Of a stretch of 64,000 nt of DNA, positions 11,425 to 22,862 are shown piece by piece. The stretch's first letter is position 1, and each line of letters begins with the position of its first letter. Source of the DNA: Cricetomys ansorgei (Eukaryota > Chordata > Mammalia > Rodentia > Nesomyidae); the NCBI GenBank assembly GCA_026225945.1, contig JAMJFZ010001089.1, positions 1,122,501 to 1,186,500 on the forward strand, in the 5' to 3' direction. The notes under the pieces were generated by a model. That model was not told the DNA's origin, did no database searches, and saw nothing but the letters and a program-made list of their open reading frames with translations. A program made the position numbers and the translations under genes.

Positions 11425-11590
11425 AAGCTGGCCATGGAAGCATACACCTTTAACCCTAGCAATTGGGAGGCAGAGGCAAGAGTATCTCTGTGAGTTCAAG
11501 GCCAGCCTGGTCTACATAATAAGTTTCAAGCCAGCTAGTGTGATACACTGAAACCCTGTCTCAAACTCAAACAACAACAACAGCAACAAC

Positions 11591-11640
<50 letters not shown>
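11425..11640 (+). mobile_element. B1 SINE with (AC)n tail
   Basis: A B1 body ('ggcagaggcaagagtatctc', 'gttcaaggccagcctggtc') is followed by CAA repeats and a perfect (AC)n array at 11592-11640. It lies in intron 7. Confidence 0.8.
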
Positions 11641-11641
<1 letters not shown>

Positions 11642-12048
11642 TAAATACAGAGGTGAGCACAAGGCTAAACTGTGTTGAGGGCTCAGAATTGCTCGGGACG
11701 GTAGCTTTCTCATCCGCAATAGAGGGAGAGTAGCGAATGGCCCAGTCCCTTCTCATTCCAAAAGCCTCAATACTGGGCCTCACGAGCTAGGAAAAGAGGA
11801 TCAAGCAAGCTGCGCAGAGGTTTTCTGCCCCTCCTGCAAGTTCCAGTCACCTCCTGAGTATTTTTGAGTGATATGAAAACTCAACGACTATTGCACTCTG
11901 ATTAGAATACAGAACCATGAGAGTTGGGACAATGTTCACAACAACACTGGTGTTTAGGAAAATTAATTCACAATGAAGGAAAATTATAATCTCTCAAGTT
12001 AGACTAACTCTTTAAGAACTATCTAAATGACTGCTTTCTACCACTGTC

Positions 12049-12420
12049 TTGGTTTGTTTTCCGCTACACTAAACATTAACCAAAAGCAATTTGGGGAGTA
12101 GAAGGTTTACTTGGCTTACAGGTTATATAGTCCATCACTGAGGGAAGCCAAGGCAGGAAATCAAGTAAAGCAGGGAGGAACCTGAGAGAGTAGTGCTCAC
12201 TGGTTTGCCTCCCATGGCTTGCTCAGCATGCTTTCTTAACACAGCCCAGGACCATGGTGGCACCACCCACAGTGGGCTGGACTCTCCCCCATCAATCACT
12301 AATCAAGTAAATGCTATAAGAAATACCCTTGAGCCAATCTGATAGAGAAAATTCCTCAGTTGAGGTTCCCTCTATCCAGGTACGTCTAGTTTGTGTCAAG
12401 TTGACAAAAACCAACCAGCA
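12049..12420 (-). mobile_element. URR1-like rodent repeat in intron 7
   Basis: In reverse it carries 'gtggcaccacccacagtggg', 'gcaatttggggagtag' and 'gtttgtgtcaagttgacaaa', the hallmarks of a common nonautonomous rodent element that I identify as URR1 (hAT-Charlie type). Further copies lie at 13445-13840 and 18520-18812. Confidence 0.55.
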
Positions 12421-12498
12421 CATCCCACAATACGTTTAGTTCTAGCCATGATAAAGGAGACTCACAGGACCTCACTGATTGGCTGGGAGTCGACTCAC

Positions 12499-12620
12499 CC
12501 TGTCCGATGCATAGACAGCATCAAATAGTCCCAGAAGGGTGACGGAGATTCCCACAGCGGGGCCATTGACTACTGCAACCAGAGGCTTGGGGAAAGTCGA
12601 TAAAACTGTCAACAAATTCC
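12499..12620 (-). CDS. Eci2: Eci2-like coding exon 7, +1 frameshift
   Basis: The acceptor is 'cactcctgtag' and the donor 'gtgagt'. The exon is 122 bases long, but its neighbours' phases (2 bases in, a codon boundary out) require 121. The reading starts [11 protein letters not shown] in frame and ends [27 protein letters not shown] in another frame. The join lies at a run of four C on the gene strand (12589-12592), where the family needs three. In the shifted frame 22 unrelated residues follow and a TGA lies at 12521-12523. The NGPAVG oxyanion-hole segment lies just beyond the lesion and would be lost. Confidence 0.92.
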
Positions 12621-13204
12621 CTACAGGAGTGAAATAGAAAATCATTAAACATTCCAAAGTGGCACCACAAACTATAGAAAGAAATGTGTAAATCTGATGT
12701 GACACCATTCCATAGGACCACCTGCCCAGATTAGCCCGGGATCTCTGTAAATGGCACCTAATGGAATATCAGGCCATGACTCCTACAAGCTAAGCCCAGT
12801 TCACACCCTGGGTGGTGGGTTCAGGACTGTGGGCCAGCTGTAACTAGAGAGATTACGATGGGTGGCTGAGTGCACAGCCCCATATTGCAGCACAGCGGTA
12901 CCGGGAAACTCAACACACTGGACAAGAAGTCGAAGTCTCAAACATCCTTTCACACCTTCCAAGACTATATCCAGTCCACCGCCAACATTCGCAGGCGCTG
13001 GCTATTCACCCTCTGCATGAGAACTCACTGACCCCTCTGCCTCTCTCTCACCTTGCACTCTCCTGTCAGTCTCATGTAGGGGGCAGGATGGAGAGGTACC
13101 GGAAGTCAGGGAGCTAGGACGAATGCCTGGCTCCATGGGGAATCACAATTAGGCGCATCAGCAGACAAGTGGGCATTTTACTAATGTGTTATGAATGACC
13201 CTCT

Positions 13205-13435
13205 TGGGGTGCTGGGGAGAGGACTCATTGTTTAAAACATCTGCCACTCACGTGTGAGGACTGAAATGGAGCTTGGATCCCCAGAACCCACACAAATGCT
13301 GGGCGGGTGTGAAGGCCTGCTTGCTTGTAATTCTGGCCTCAGAAGGTGGAGATGGGACCCTAGAGCAAGCTGGCTAGCTAGACTAGCGGCCATAAGGGTG
13401 AGCACTGGATTTGGGAGAACTTGTTTCAGTGACTA
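13205..13435 (+). mobile_element. B2-type SINE in intron 6
   Basis: Plus-strand order 'ggggtgctggggagaggact', 'ttggatccccagaacccaca' and 'tgcttgtaattctggcctc' matches a B2 element. Confidence 0.65.
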
Positions 13436-13444
13436 AAGTTAAAC

Positions 13445-13840
13445 AGTGTGCTGGCTAGTCTGACATCCATTTGAGACAAGCTAGAGTCATCTGGGAAGAA
13501 GGACTCCCAATTGAGAAGATGCTTCCATAATATTGGGCTATAGGCAAGTCTATAGTGCATTTTCTTAATTAGTGAATGTTGCAGGGACCCAGTGCATTGT
13601 GGGTGGTGCCACCCCTGGGCTCGTGGTCCTGGATGCTATAAGAAAGTTGGCTGAGCAAGCCAGTAAGGAGTACTCCCTCTGCCCAGGGTCTCTGCGTTGG
13701 TTCCTGCCTTCAGGTTCCTGTGCTTACTTCCTTTGATGAAGGACTGTGATGTGGAAACCGTGAGAGAAATAACCCTTTCCTCCCCAAGTTTTTATGGTCA
13801 TGTCGCTCTATCACAGCAACAGAAACCCTATGACAAAAAG
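13445..13840 (+). mobile_element. URR1-like rodent repeat in intron 6
   Basis: Contains 'gacaagctagagtcatctgg', 'gcattttcttaattagtga', 'gtgggtggtgccacccctgg', 'ctataagaaagttggctgag' and 'cctttcctccccaagttt' in order, a near-complete copy. Confidence 0.6.
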
Positions 13841-13980
13841 CAGTGAAGATTTCTGACATCAACCTCAGGCTCCACACGCACATACACGCATAGACCCATT
13901 CACATGCATGCCACGAATAGACCCACGGAAGTGGTGGGGAAACGGTTAACACTTTAGGGTCAGACAAATGCTGCTCTTAC

Positions 13981-14080
13981 CTCAGTACCACAGCACCCTT
14001 TTCAGCTGCCTCCTCCATTCCACCAGGGGCACTCATGAAGTTAGTTAGGTCGTTCCCGCTACTGTAGTAGTCACCATTTC
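13981..14080 (-). CDS. Eci2: Eci2-like coding exon 6
   Basis: One hundred bases lie between the acceptor 'ctgttgacag' and the donor 'gtaaga'. With one base from exon 5 they read GNGDYYSSGNDLTNFMSAPG and then GMEEAAEKGAVVLR. SSGNDL forms one side of the oxyanion hole in the crotonase fold. The exon ends with two bases of a codon. Confidence 0.93.
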
Positions 14081-14854
14081 CTGTCAACAGTATGATCAGC
14101 AGAGTCACAATTCCTCCGTGTTTCTGCTCACTCTAGAGCTGTTGTGTATCTACTGTGTGCAGGGCTCTGGGCCAGGCACCAGTGAAACACATGAGCCTCA
14201 TTGGTGAGCCTCGTTTACACAGTAGAGACTAGCAAGACATGAGCGGTAAAGAACAGCAATACATGTAGACAGTGGGACAGCATGACAGACTGGCACATGG
14301 TGTGACTTATGAGGTAAAGCGGCACCCTCAGAATGTCCCCAGATGCCCTTTCTGGTCCTGCCATCCCAGATGCTGAGGCGGTCACGTACAGACTCCATCC
14401 ACAGAGTAGAATTTCTGTCCGACCCTATAGAATTTTTGTAAATTGAACTGAACGATACGCACTCCGTGTTTCATTGATTTCGCTAAGCCATGTTATAAAG
14501 GCCATCCATATTTTCGCATGTATTGAGGAGTTGCTTCTTTACATTGCTGAGCGGAATTCTACAGATAGCTAAAAGTCAACCTGTGTTTGTAAAGGCTGAG
14601 TTGTTTTCTCTCATGACTCCTGTGCATCAGGCACCGTGAGCTTTGCTGTACCAGTCAGGTTGGGACAGAGGATTTATCAGGAGTAATTATCACAGAGTTG
14701 TTACACTACGTCCGTGATTGCACGGTACGTTCATAAGTCAAACTGCTGCAGTACCGGAAAAGACCTTCAAGCAGTGTCATTTAATTCTCTACCTAGCAAG
14801 GGACTCCCTAAAATAGAAAATAGAAATTGAGTAAATCTGAGAAAATGGTCTTAC

Positions 14855-14924
14855 CTGTGAAAACAGTTATGGCTGAGTTATCTGTGCTTGCATTTTTAAG
14901 TGCTTGTATAATTTCCAGATACAT
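14855..14924 (-). CDS. Eci2: Eci2-like coding exon 5
   Basis: Seventy bases lie between the acceptor 'attcacatag' and the donor 'gtaaga', reading MYLEIIQALKNASTDNSAI and then TVFTG. It starts on a codon boundary and leaves one base for the next exon. The frame is intact. Confidence 0.92.
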
Positions 14925-15044
14925 CTATGTGAATGGAAAGATAGGGAAAAGAACAATAAAAATGAGATCCATCATCCACCTGAGCCGAGCCGCTTTGTCA
15001 GTCTGTAAGCCTTCTTTTAACAGAGTAACGGATACAGTAACTGT

Positions 15045-15270
15045 TGTTTTATTTTTCACTCTTTTTAGTTTATACCTGTGAGTGTTTTGCCTCATGTCTG
15101 TTTGAGCACCCTATAGCATCTGGTCTTTTGGAGGTCAGAAGTGGGTGTCAGATACACTGTTACCAGAGTTACAGATGACTGTACACCACCTTGTGAGTAC
15201 TGGGAACCAAACCCAAGCCCTCTGTAAGTGTAGTAAGTGCTCTTAAGTACTAAGCCATCTCTCCAGCCCC
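15045..15270 (-). mobile_element. B3 SINE in intron 4
   Basis: Reverse B3 text including 'ttggaggtcagaagtgggtg', 'ttacagatgactgtacacca', 'gggaaccaaacccaagccc' and 'actaagccatctctccagcc'. Confidence 0.75.
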
Positions 15271-16751
15271 AGTGACTGTATTTTGATACCAAAAAGGAGG
15301 CTGCCTGAGAGGGTTTTCGTTCCTCTGACAACTCCTGGACCCACGTGATGTACAGGCACTGTGGCAGAGGCACTGAATAATCACTCTGAACAAGAAAGGG
15401 AATAAGGGAGACAGTCCTTGAGCTTTGCGGGGACAGCTACTGCGCTCCTGCAGGGATGGGGAGAGGGAAGGGCATGGGGCGGCACAGCCTGTAGACAGCG
15501 GTTTGAGGTTGTCTGCAGCAGGCGGCAGGGAAGGTGTCTGAGAACACTGTCCCTGGAGCAGCATCTCAGCTGTGGTTCAGGGTTAGGGTAGGTGTCCTGG
15601 GAGGTCTGGGAAGTGATGACAAATGCCAGAGCTGGGTTTCCGAGATACCGTGCTGGGATGCAGGACTCTGAGCAGATGCCTCTGAGCAGTTCTGAAAATC
15701 TTGCTATAGCTTTAGTATGTTTTCAAAATTGGGATGGATTTTACTTTAATATGATTCAGTGTGGGAAAGAGTGATGAGGTGGGTGGATGTTTATAAAGAC
15801 CCTGGGGGGGGAGTGGGGGGGAGTATGATACGTGAATAATAGGTTACTGTTTCCCTCGAGGCAGGGGATAGGAAATAATTCCTGAGAATTGCAGTAAAGG
15901 AGACACAGCAGCCAAGGTGACTGTCCAGAGCCAGGGCTAGGAAAGAGATGGATCAATTTAGATTCTCCTGCTTACCAGCTATAAGAAGTTACCAAGATAC
16001 TTCTTAACCTGCCAAACTACTTTGTTAAATAATGGTGACAGGCTCCTTGCAAAAATATATACACGTCTGTGCAAGAAGTCCTGACTCTCGTTGCTGCAAT
16101 GTGTAGCTGTACACAGAAGTGACTCGGACAAACAGACACAAAGTCCTCAGAATTAAGGGCCTTATCCGTAGGAAGGCACGGGAGCCACTTTACAAGATTC
16201 TTAAGGTTTCAAATTAGTATGCTGTCCCACACCGCAGACAGCAGCCTTGACCCCTAGTTCACCTCCAAGCATCTGATAAACTCCCTGTAATATGGGGGGG
16301 GGGGGGCTGGAGTGGTCAATAACTGCACATATTATCAGTGTAGTTCAAGGGGAAATTCAAAATTGTCCTGTGAAGCTGCTCACTCAAACAGGGCTACTGC
16401 TGCTCTACTGATAGTGAAGCCCCGCCTCCCCCGCCTTGTACAACATAAGAGTCCACAAGCATGGAAAGACTCAGGATTTATGCTCCCCTTGGGGGCCCTC
16501 TGTGCATCTCCTATCAGTGCTCTTCCACTCAGACTGATTGAACTGATTTCTGCTTCCATTCATAGCAAAGCCTCATTGCCTTCTGGATATGTAGACCCTA
16601 CTGGAAACTCACAAGTTTTGAACAATGCCCAACTCCTCTGAATGAAGCCAGATACGCCAATCTTCTTCCAGGGGAATACTACTGAAATTCTAGTTTCATG
16701 AGTGAAAGAAATATATGAAAAATGTGTCCACGGCCTGGGCAGGAGCATCAC

Positions 16752-16940
16752 CTGATAGGTTATGGCATTCTTTTTGGTGGGCCGATTGAATGTGATCTTC
16801 GTGATGCCATCCTCAGAGGTTACCACGAGGTCCTTAGATTCTGGGGCTTCCTCATCGGCTCCATGCTTTCCCTGGCTAGGGGCTTCAGAGGAAGGACTCA
16901 AAGTGGACACCAGGTCCACATAGTTCTGCCTGGCAGTGTC
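16752..16940 (-). CDS. Eci2: Eci2-like coding exon 4
   Basis: Sixty-three codons lie between the acceptor 'taaccctcag' and the donor 'gtgatg'. The first part, [14 protein letters not shown], closes the ACBP domain. A polar serine-rich linker ([20 protein letters not shown]) follows, then the crotonase domain opens with [16 protein letters not shown]. The exon is in frame at both ends. Confidence 0.94.
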
Positions 16941-17069
16941 CTGAGGGTTAGATGACAGAGACCTTTAAAATATGCAGTTTGAGAGACACAGTATGTTAAT
17001 AGATAGCACTTTGCAACAGAGAACAGAGGCTTTGATTCAATAGAGCTATGTCAAGATTTCAGAAGTAGG

Positions 17070-17195
17070 GGGAGGTGTGGCCTATGCCTATAATCCCACT
17101 GGGATTGGAAGGCTGAGGCAGGAGAACCATTGAGTTCAAGGCCAATCTAGGTTACAACAGTGAGGGAAAAAATTCAAAGGCTCCATAGATAGCGA
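17070..17195 (+). mobile_element. B1-like SINE in intron 3
   Basis: Contains 'gtgtggcctatgcctataat', 'ggaaggctgaggcaggag' and 'gttcaaggccaatctagg'. Confidence 0.65.
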
Positions 17196-17257
17196 TTTGC
17201 TTAAAGGAAAAAGAAAGCTTCCAGTGCTGTCTAGTTAGTGACAGTAAACAAACTTAC

Positions 17258-17356
17258 CTTTGGCAGACTGCCAAGAGCATTCCACGCATCCCACTTTGCT
17301 TTATTGACAAAGTCAAACACACCTGGTTTGGGCATATTACAGGGTCCTTCTGTGGC
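17258..17356 (-). CDS. Eci2: Eci2-like coding exon 3
   Basis: Thirty-three codons lie between the acceptor 'ctctttatag' and the donor 'gtaagt', reading [20 protein letters not shown] and then [18 protein letters not shown] is the conserved helix-3 core of acyl-CoA-binding domains. Confidence 0.94.
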
Positions 17357-18519
17357 CTATAAAGAGCACAGCTGTGATTAATATGCAAAAGAATCCTTCT
17401 GGGAGAGTGTCTCTATAAACCTCAGAGTTCAATAATTTTGAATTTCTGACCACAGCTTTCACAGGCAATCAAAATCCTGAGTCAATTTTTAAATGTCATT
17501 TGGAAGTCCACACTGTGTATTGAAGCCCCATCTATGAGGACAGAACCAGAAATTTAGTGGTAAACTCCTGCTAACTGCTGGACAGGACTGTAGCTGGTAC
17601 AGGGAGGGAGGGGTCTAAACCCCTGGCCCTCTGGAAGCTCAGCCGAGTGCCACTCCAGGGAAAAGAAAGAGAACTAATTTTGTTTGAGGTAAGTGGAGCG
17701 GGTTTCCCAACATGAATAAAATACCCACCTAAGCTACTTTATACAACTGATTTAAAACGATTTAAAAATTTTAAATTTCTTAATAGAGTTAGTTAACAGA
17801 GGATAGAAGAGGCTTTGAAAATCACAGAGGGTGGAAGGTCTGACTCCACACAGACAATGTCACCCTAGGGAGTCAGCCCTCTGAGAAGTAACAGGGAACC
17901 AAGAAAGGGTAGCTCTTTCCTCTGCCACTGGGAACCTAAGGACCAGCTGAGGGCACAAACAGTGGCTTCTATTTGTTTCTAGTCCTTTCATGTCTCCTTC
18001 TTGACTGTCAACTGGTCCCAATCTCTCATGGACTACAAAGCTTAGGACCAGGCAGTTTCTAAGATCCCCTCAGTTCAAATCCCTTAGAAAGGCTGGTGGC
18101 ACCCCTGCAAGCGGTGGTATTAGTGGGTCTGTCTAGTTCTTCAGAGGGGAAAGTCTGACTAAGTAAGCCCAGGGCAAAAGCTCCCAGGATAGAGTTCAGA
18201 GCAGAAGTGAATGTGACACTCACACTGTTCGCTTGGGGAATACCCAACATTGGCGGATATATGACAAGCATGTGGAGCACTGCCAATGAAGAAACTCTCT
18301 TCAGCTTCAGCGTCCAGTCTTTGTCAGAGCCCTAGCGCATGGGCAAACCCGCCTACCCTGAGGCCACCCTGTACCCTAAATCTACAGCTAGACTCTGCAG
18401 GCAGACAAAGGTACTTGTACCAGATATGGCAATTCACGGAGTTAGAGAATGCCTCCTAGCAGCTGAGGACAAAGTCTTTTTGGACAAGTAAAATTCTTGA
18501 ACACACACACCAATTTTCT

Positions 18520-18812
18520 TAAGAGTTTCTGTTGCTGTGATAAAATACCATGACCAAAAGCGACTTTGAGAGGACAGAGTTTATTTTATCTCACAACACT
18601 CAGGTGTCACTCCATCAGTCAGAGAAGTCAGGGCAGAAAATGAAGACAGGAACCTGGAGACAGGAACCGAAGCAGAAGCCAGGGGCAACGCTGCTTACAT
18701 CTGACAGACTTGCCTATAAACCATCTTTTTGAGGCATTTTCTCAACGGAGAGTCCTTCTTCTCGAAATGACTCTAGCTTGTGTCACGTTAACAAAGCAAA
18801 ACAACCAGGACA
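18520..18812 (-). mobile_element. URR1-like rodent repeat in intron 2
   Basis: Reverse copy with 'ctgttgctgtgataaaatac', 'gaggcattttctcaacgga' and 'gactctagcttgtgtcacg'. Confidence 0.55.
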
Positions 18813-19514
18813 CCCATGATAAAGAGACACTCCTGCTAATCGCCTACGGTAGGAATTATAACAATAAATGATAACACACCACTCGAGACTGGCAGACAAA
18901 CGGGCCTTTGTCACTACAAAATCTTTAGTTTCTCAATGGTTGTAAGATTTTTTTCAAACATTCACAAATATATGAGTTTTAATAGCCAATTAATATAACT
19001 GAACAATTATTAAACTTTACCTTATGTGCTTCATTTATTTTCATTCTTTTTGTTTAATTACTTTCAAACATCTCAAATACTACACTATTGCAACCTTAAA
19101 TATTTACTACTATGCACTTCCCCCAAAACATCAACATTTTATTATGTAATTACGGCACAGTTAACAATAACCAGGACATCGCTAAATAATAGTTGCTAAA
19201 CACGTAATCCATATTCAAATTTCCCCCATTGCCTCAAAATACTTTTACTTAATGGGGAAGAACTCAAGCAGGGAACAAACGTGTGACCGTTAGCGTCACA
19301 TCTTTCAGATCTTTTTATTCTGGAGAGATGCAGACAGGGCGCTACTCTGTGTCTTGATAGTAAAGAGCAAAATAAAACAAAGCCTGCATACATACACCCC
19401 AAAGGGGAGTCAGCCATGCACCTCAACCATTGAAGCTGCATGATAGAACCATACCGATTTCAGGGGTCATTCGCTCAAAATGTGTTTAAATAGCATCAGC
19501 TCTCAGGCTATTAC

Positions 19515-19677
19515 CTGCTTATACAGTGCGTAGAGTTTTAGCTTTACTTCGTTTCCCGGGTCCTGCTTCAAGAGTTTCACCTGGTTCATAGCGTTTTCAA
19601 AGTCTTTCTGGCTGGCTCTCATCATTGGTCTGCCCAGATGCACCTGAGCCACTGGGGCTCTAAAGACCTGCAGGAGA
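19515..19677 (-). CDS. Eci2: Eci2-like coding exon 2
   Basis: The acceptor 'ctgtttgtag' is followed by 163 bases ending at CAG before 'gtaata'. With two bases of exon 1 the reading is [17 protein letters not shown] and then [39 protein letters not shown] nearer AG (the 'ctgcag' nine bases in) keeps the same frame. The MM codons just before [10 protein letters not shown] could start a form lacking the presequence, as reported for peroxisomal ECI2 isoforms. This is the first half of the ACBP domain. Confidence 0.93.
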
Positions 19678-19989
19678 CTACAAACAGTGGTCTCTATTTG
19701 TGCCTTGCCCTTGTAGTTCTGCAGCAGGATTATAGATTGGTCCCAACCCCCACTGAATCAGAACGACATGCTCATCTACAACATTTTCTCTAAGTAAGCA
19801 ACTTTCCACAGACTGTGGTGCAAATGTATTCAAATGAAGTCTAGGTTTTGCCCTCTGAGAAAGTCACTCATGCCACAGCTTTACTGCAAGCACCAGGTTC
19901 CAGGCTTTGCTCCTGATGCACGGGTTCTTTCGGCTTGTTACATATGGGTCACTCCATCCTCTCAATACAGCCAACCGATGGTGTGGAAC

Positions 19990-20560
19990 CCACGCTGGTG
20001 ATCTCGGATTGCGCGTCCGCTGCGCTCAGCTAACTAGCAATAAATGCTTGGACGCAGCGTCCCCTTAGCTCAGGCGCTGTGCGCCCTAGGAAGTTCCGGG
20101 CTGGGCCTGCAGGCCTAGGCGCCCCGGGGCCCCGCGCTCGCAACTCTCCCCGGTGGGCGGAGGCGGCCGGAGCGCGTCCATCCTTACCCTTCGGGACTCA
20201 GCAGAGGACGCACATTAGAGGTCACTCTTTAGAGCTCTGTCGCTGGGAAACCGCCAAAGGAGTGTCCTGCTGTCCTGCTAGCCGAACCAGACGACAGAGG
20301 GTGCGGCTCCGCGGGCGGGCGACAAACCCCGCTGGCGACTTTGGGCCGGACAGCTGGGGCTGCAAGCTTACCTCGGACACCAGCACCGCACCCGCCTCCA
20401 GGTCACCGCCGCCATGGATAGCAGCTAAAGACAAATAGAGCCCGGAGGCTTAGGCCGAGCTGGAACTCCCCGGAGCGACCGGGCGGGGGCGGAGCCAGGG
20501 CTCAGGGGCGGAGCCAAGATGTAAGCTCTGGGCCTGAGAGGAGCCCGGGACAAAAAGGCC
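19990..20560 (-). promoter_or_regulatory. Eci2: CpG-rich promoter of the Eci2-like gene
   Basis: CpG and G+C are far denser here than anywhere else in the window. Two copies of GGGGCGGAGCC (near 20487-20497 and 20505-20515), Sp1-type GC boxes, lie within 100 bases upstream of the start codon. No TATA box is visible near the start, as is usual for a housekeeping CpG-island promoter. The CpG density supports recent germline hypomethylation, so the promoter has not decayed. Confidence 0.8.
20372..20415 (-). CDS. Eci2: Eci2-like coding exon 1
   Basis: ATG at 20415 sits in 'gctatccATGG', and 44 bases run to the donor 'gtaagc'. It encodes MAAVTWRRVRCWCP plus two bases of a codon. The stretch has three arginines and no acidic residue, as expected of a mitochondrial presequence. 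Confidence 0.9.
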
Positions 20561-21189
20561 GGCAGAACAGAGCTAACATCTGAGCTCTGGGTAGAGGTGG
20601 GATTGGCTGATCCTTTAGAGTTGGGAGTGGGCGGGTTCGGGGAGGAGCCCAGAATCCCTGGATTAGGTCCAGCTAGGAGCATAGGTGACTGGCACAAAGA
20701 CCTGGCAAAGAGAACGAGGAAGCAGATCACCGGCTCTGGGAATTTTAATTAGAGAGCCCAAGCATATTCACTTAGGAACCGGACCATTTCTCATCCTGTT
20801 CAGTTAGGAGCACATAACAGACCACGCTCAGTTTAAGGTCATGGTGGATATGTTTGAAAGATTAAATGACCAAGATTGCCCCTGGACACGCTTATCTTGC
20901 ACAAGAAAGTTAAGCTGTACGTGAAAAGACACGGTATAAACTGCACTAACGTTGGCATTTCTCCCTGAAGGTGCCTGCCTTGCTTAGCAGCTAATGGTAC
21001 TAGGAGCAGAGGCCATGCTCGGTAAACACAGTGTCTGGCTAGAGATGGGTAGGGGTGGGGCAGTTCTCAATGAACGGGAACCACTGTGAGTTGGGTAGCT
21101 TTCCATTTGAGCGCGGGGATCACTGTATCCACGCTAATCAGTTTGGTTTCTGTGTGTTAGAAGTACTAGGGAGCCACAGAAGAGCTAAT
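20561..21189. other. Intergenic DNA upstream of the Eci2-like promoter
   Basis: G+C falls back to background. No divergent first exon with a recognisable product was seen on the plus strand. Confidence 0.5.
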
Positions 21190-21400
21190 TGGGGGGTGTT
21201 AGAGGTTTAAGAGCACTCATTGATCTTGCAGAGGACCCGGATTTGATTTCCTTGAATCTACATGGTGACTCATAACCCCAGTTCCAAAGGAACAGACCCC
21301 ATCTTCTGACCTCTGCAGGCACCAAGCATGCAGATGGTGTGTACACATACAGGGATGCAGAAACCAATCACACATAAACAAACAAACAAACAAACAAAGT
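21190..21400 (+). mobile_element. B2-type SINE with (ACAA)n tail
   Basis: Plus-strand B2 text: 'aagagcactcattgatcttg', 'cagaggacccggatttgatt', 'cttctgacctctgcaggcac', followed by a run of 'caaa' repeats. Confidence 0.75.
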
Positions 21401-22625
21401 TAAACCAAACATTGAAATAAATGCATTTTTTAAAAAAAAGATACAGTTGACATGCTTTTGATCTAGTTGACAGAGCAGTCAGAGACTCTGAGCACCTCCC
21501 CTGAGGGTAATGCTTCTGGGCAAGAGCAGAATGGCAGAATCCTTTTCAAGACCTTGTCCATAGCTCTAATGCCCTCTCTGTTGTAGGACCAGGTCTTCTG
21601 GTTCTTATGGAGATCTTGGGGTAGGATCAATTAGATATTACCTTAGAGGCTTGATTGCAGTTGACCAGTGCTGCCTAAGAAGGGATTTGATACCTAGAGT
21701 CCCAAATCCGAGCCACAAGATCCCAGAAAATGTCTCCTGTACCCTGGATCTTGGGGTTTCTACCTCACAGTGTATTTGCAGTATTTGGGTAGATGTTCCA
21801 TGACATGGTGTCATGGAACCTGTGATTGTTGAGTCTGCCAGCCACAGCGATTGTTTTTATTTATGACATTTAAATCATCAGAATGTGTTATTGTGGGATA
21901 GAAAATTGTACCACATAGAATGTCAGGAATGATTTTGATAATGTGCAATCAACAGTGCAAGCTAGAAATGTGAAAGAAGCCCAAATCCCTCTGTCTCACT
22001 GCCGGCGCCCCTCTGTGGATCTGTAGTCCTTTCATAGCCATTTCTTGGCTTTATTACCCCTTCTCTCTGTTCAGTCTTTCTTCAGGACTCCATGCATCTG
22101 CAGTGCCATTGCTTGACCAGCACTGACAGGGTTTGCTCTGATTTCCGCCTCTGCGCTCCCTTTTCTTCCTGCCCTGACAGTTCTCCCTACATTGTAAAAC
22201 TGACTGCTGTGGTTTGAACTTTACCCCCAGAGATCATGTTTGGAAAACATCACTTCCCAATTCCTGTGTCGCTGGCATCTGGAGGTAAGGCCTTGGAGCA
22301 GTGATTAAGGTTTGACATTAACATGTAGCATGAAGGCCCTGACCAGCTGCCAGAACCTTGACTGTTAGACCCGCCAACTTCCAGAATGCTGAACTGGCTT
22401 GTGTCATTTACCAAGATGGTTAGTGGCTTACTGTCATGACTCCCATATCCCCATTTTCCTCTGTCACTGAAATCTTGTGTGGGTCCCTCTCCCTTATAAG
22501 AAAACCCGCACTTCTTAGTGTAACACATATGACCTTTGAGATTTGGCCCATAGTGTCTAATCATCTCTCATGTTTTCTCTTTCCATTTCATTCATTCACT
22601 CATTCATTTGTTCATTATGTTAATT
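21401..22625. other. Intergenic stretch, nothing recognised
   Basis: No exon or clear named repeat was seen, though old repeats are likely. Confidence 0.45.
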
Positions 22626-22862
22626 TTTGAAACAGTCTTACTATGTATCTCAAGCTGGTCTTAAGCATGTGATGATCCTCTTGCCTCTGCCTCTCACATT
22701 CTAGAATTATAGGCGTGCACCACAGTGCTCAGCTCTTTGTTTTTAATTTAATAACATTTTTTTTTGAGGCAAATTCTCACGATAAAGGGCTCACTTGAAC
22801 TCGTGTTGATCCTCCCATCTTAGCCTGTTCAGTGCTTGGATTACAGGTAGACACTTCTGCCT
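22626..22862 (-). mobile_element. Two adjacent B1-like SINEs
   Basis: Two reverse B1 bodies in tandem: 22626-22738 ('gaaacagtcttactatgta' ... 'gaattataggcgtgcacca') and 22760-22862 ('tgaggcaaattctcacg' ... 'gcttggattacaggtagac'). Confidence 0.6.

Larger units (their letters stand above)
8340..20450 (-). pseudogene. Eci2: Enoyl-CoA delta isomerase 2 (Eci2/Eci3 family), frameshifted
   Basis: The minus strand carries ten coding exons whose reading, once the exon 7 lesion is set aside, gives 391 codons, the length I recall for mouse ECI2. Family members move 3-cis or 3-trans double bonds to 2-trans so that unsaturated fatty acyl-CoAs can enter beta-oxidation in peroxisomes and mitochondria. Order of parts: basic N-terminus (MAAVTWRRVRCWC) like a mitochondrial presequence; an acyl-CoA-binding (ACBP) domain in exons 2-4; a crotonase/isomerase domain in exons 4-10 with SSGNDL and NGPAVG oxyanion-hole segments and SPEGCSS, which I infer holds the catalytic acid; and a C-terminal AKL peroxisomal signal. 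All nine introns have GT and AG ends. One extra C in exon 7 shifts the frame and gives a stop after about 254 residues. It may be a young pseudogene, a null allele or a sequencing error. Whether it is Eci2 or the paralogue Eci3 is open; the full ACBP domain favours Eci2. Confidence 0.9.

Noticed and set aside
12499..12620. Alternative acceptor in exon 7 to bypass the frameshift
   Set aside because: The next downstream AG removes 15 bases, a multiple of three, so the frame stays shifted.
20425..20730. 101-codon minus-strand open frame over the promoter
   Set aside because: It lies in GC-rich promoter DNA upstream of the supported Eci2 start, and stop codons are rare there by composition. No recognisable product.
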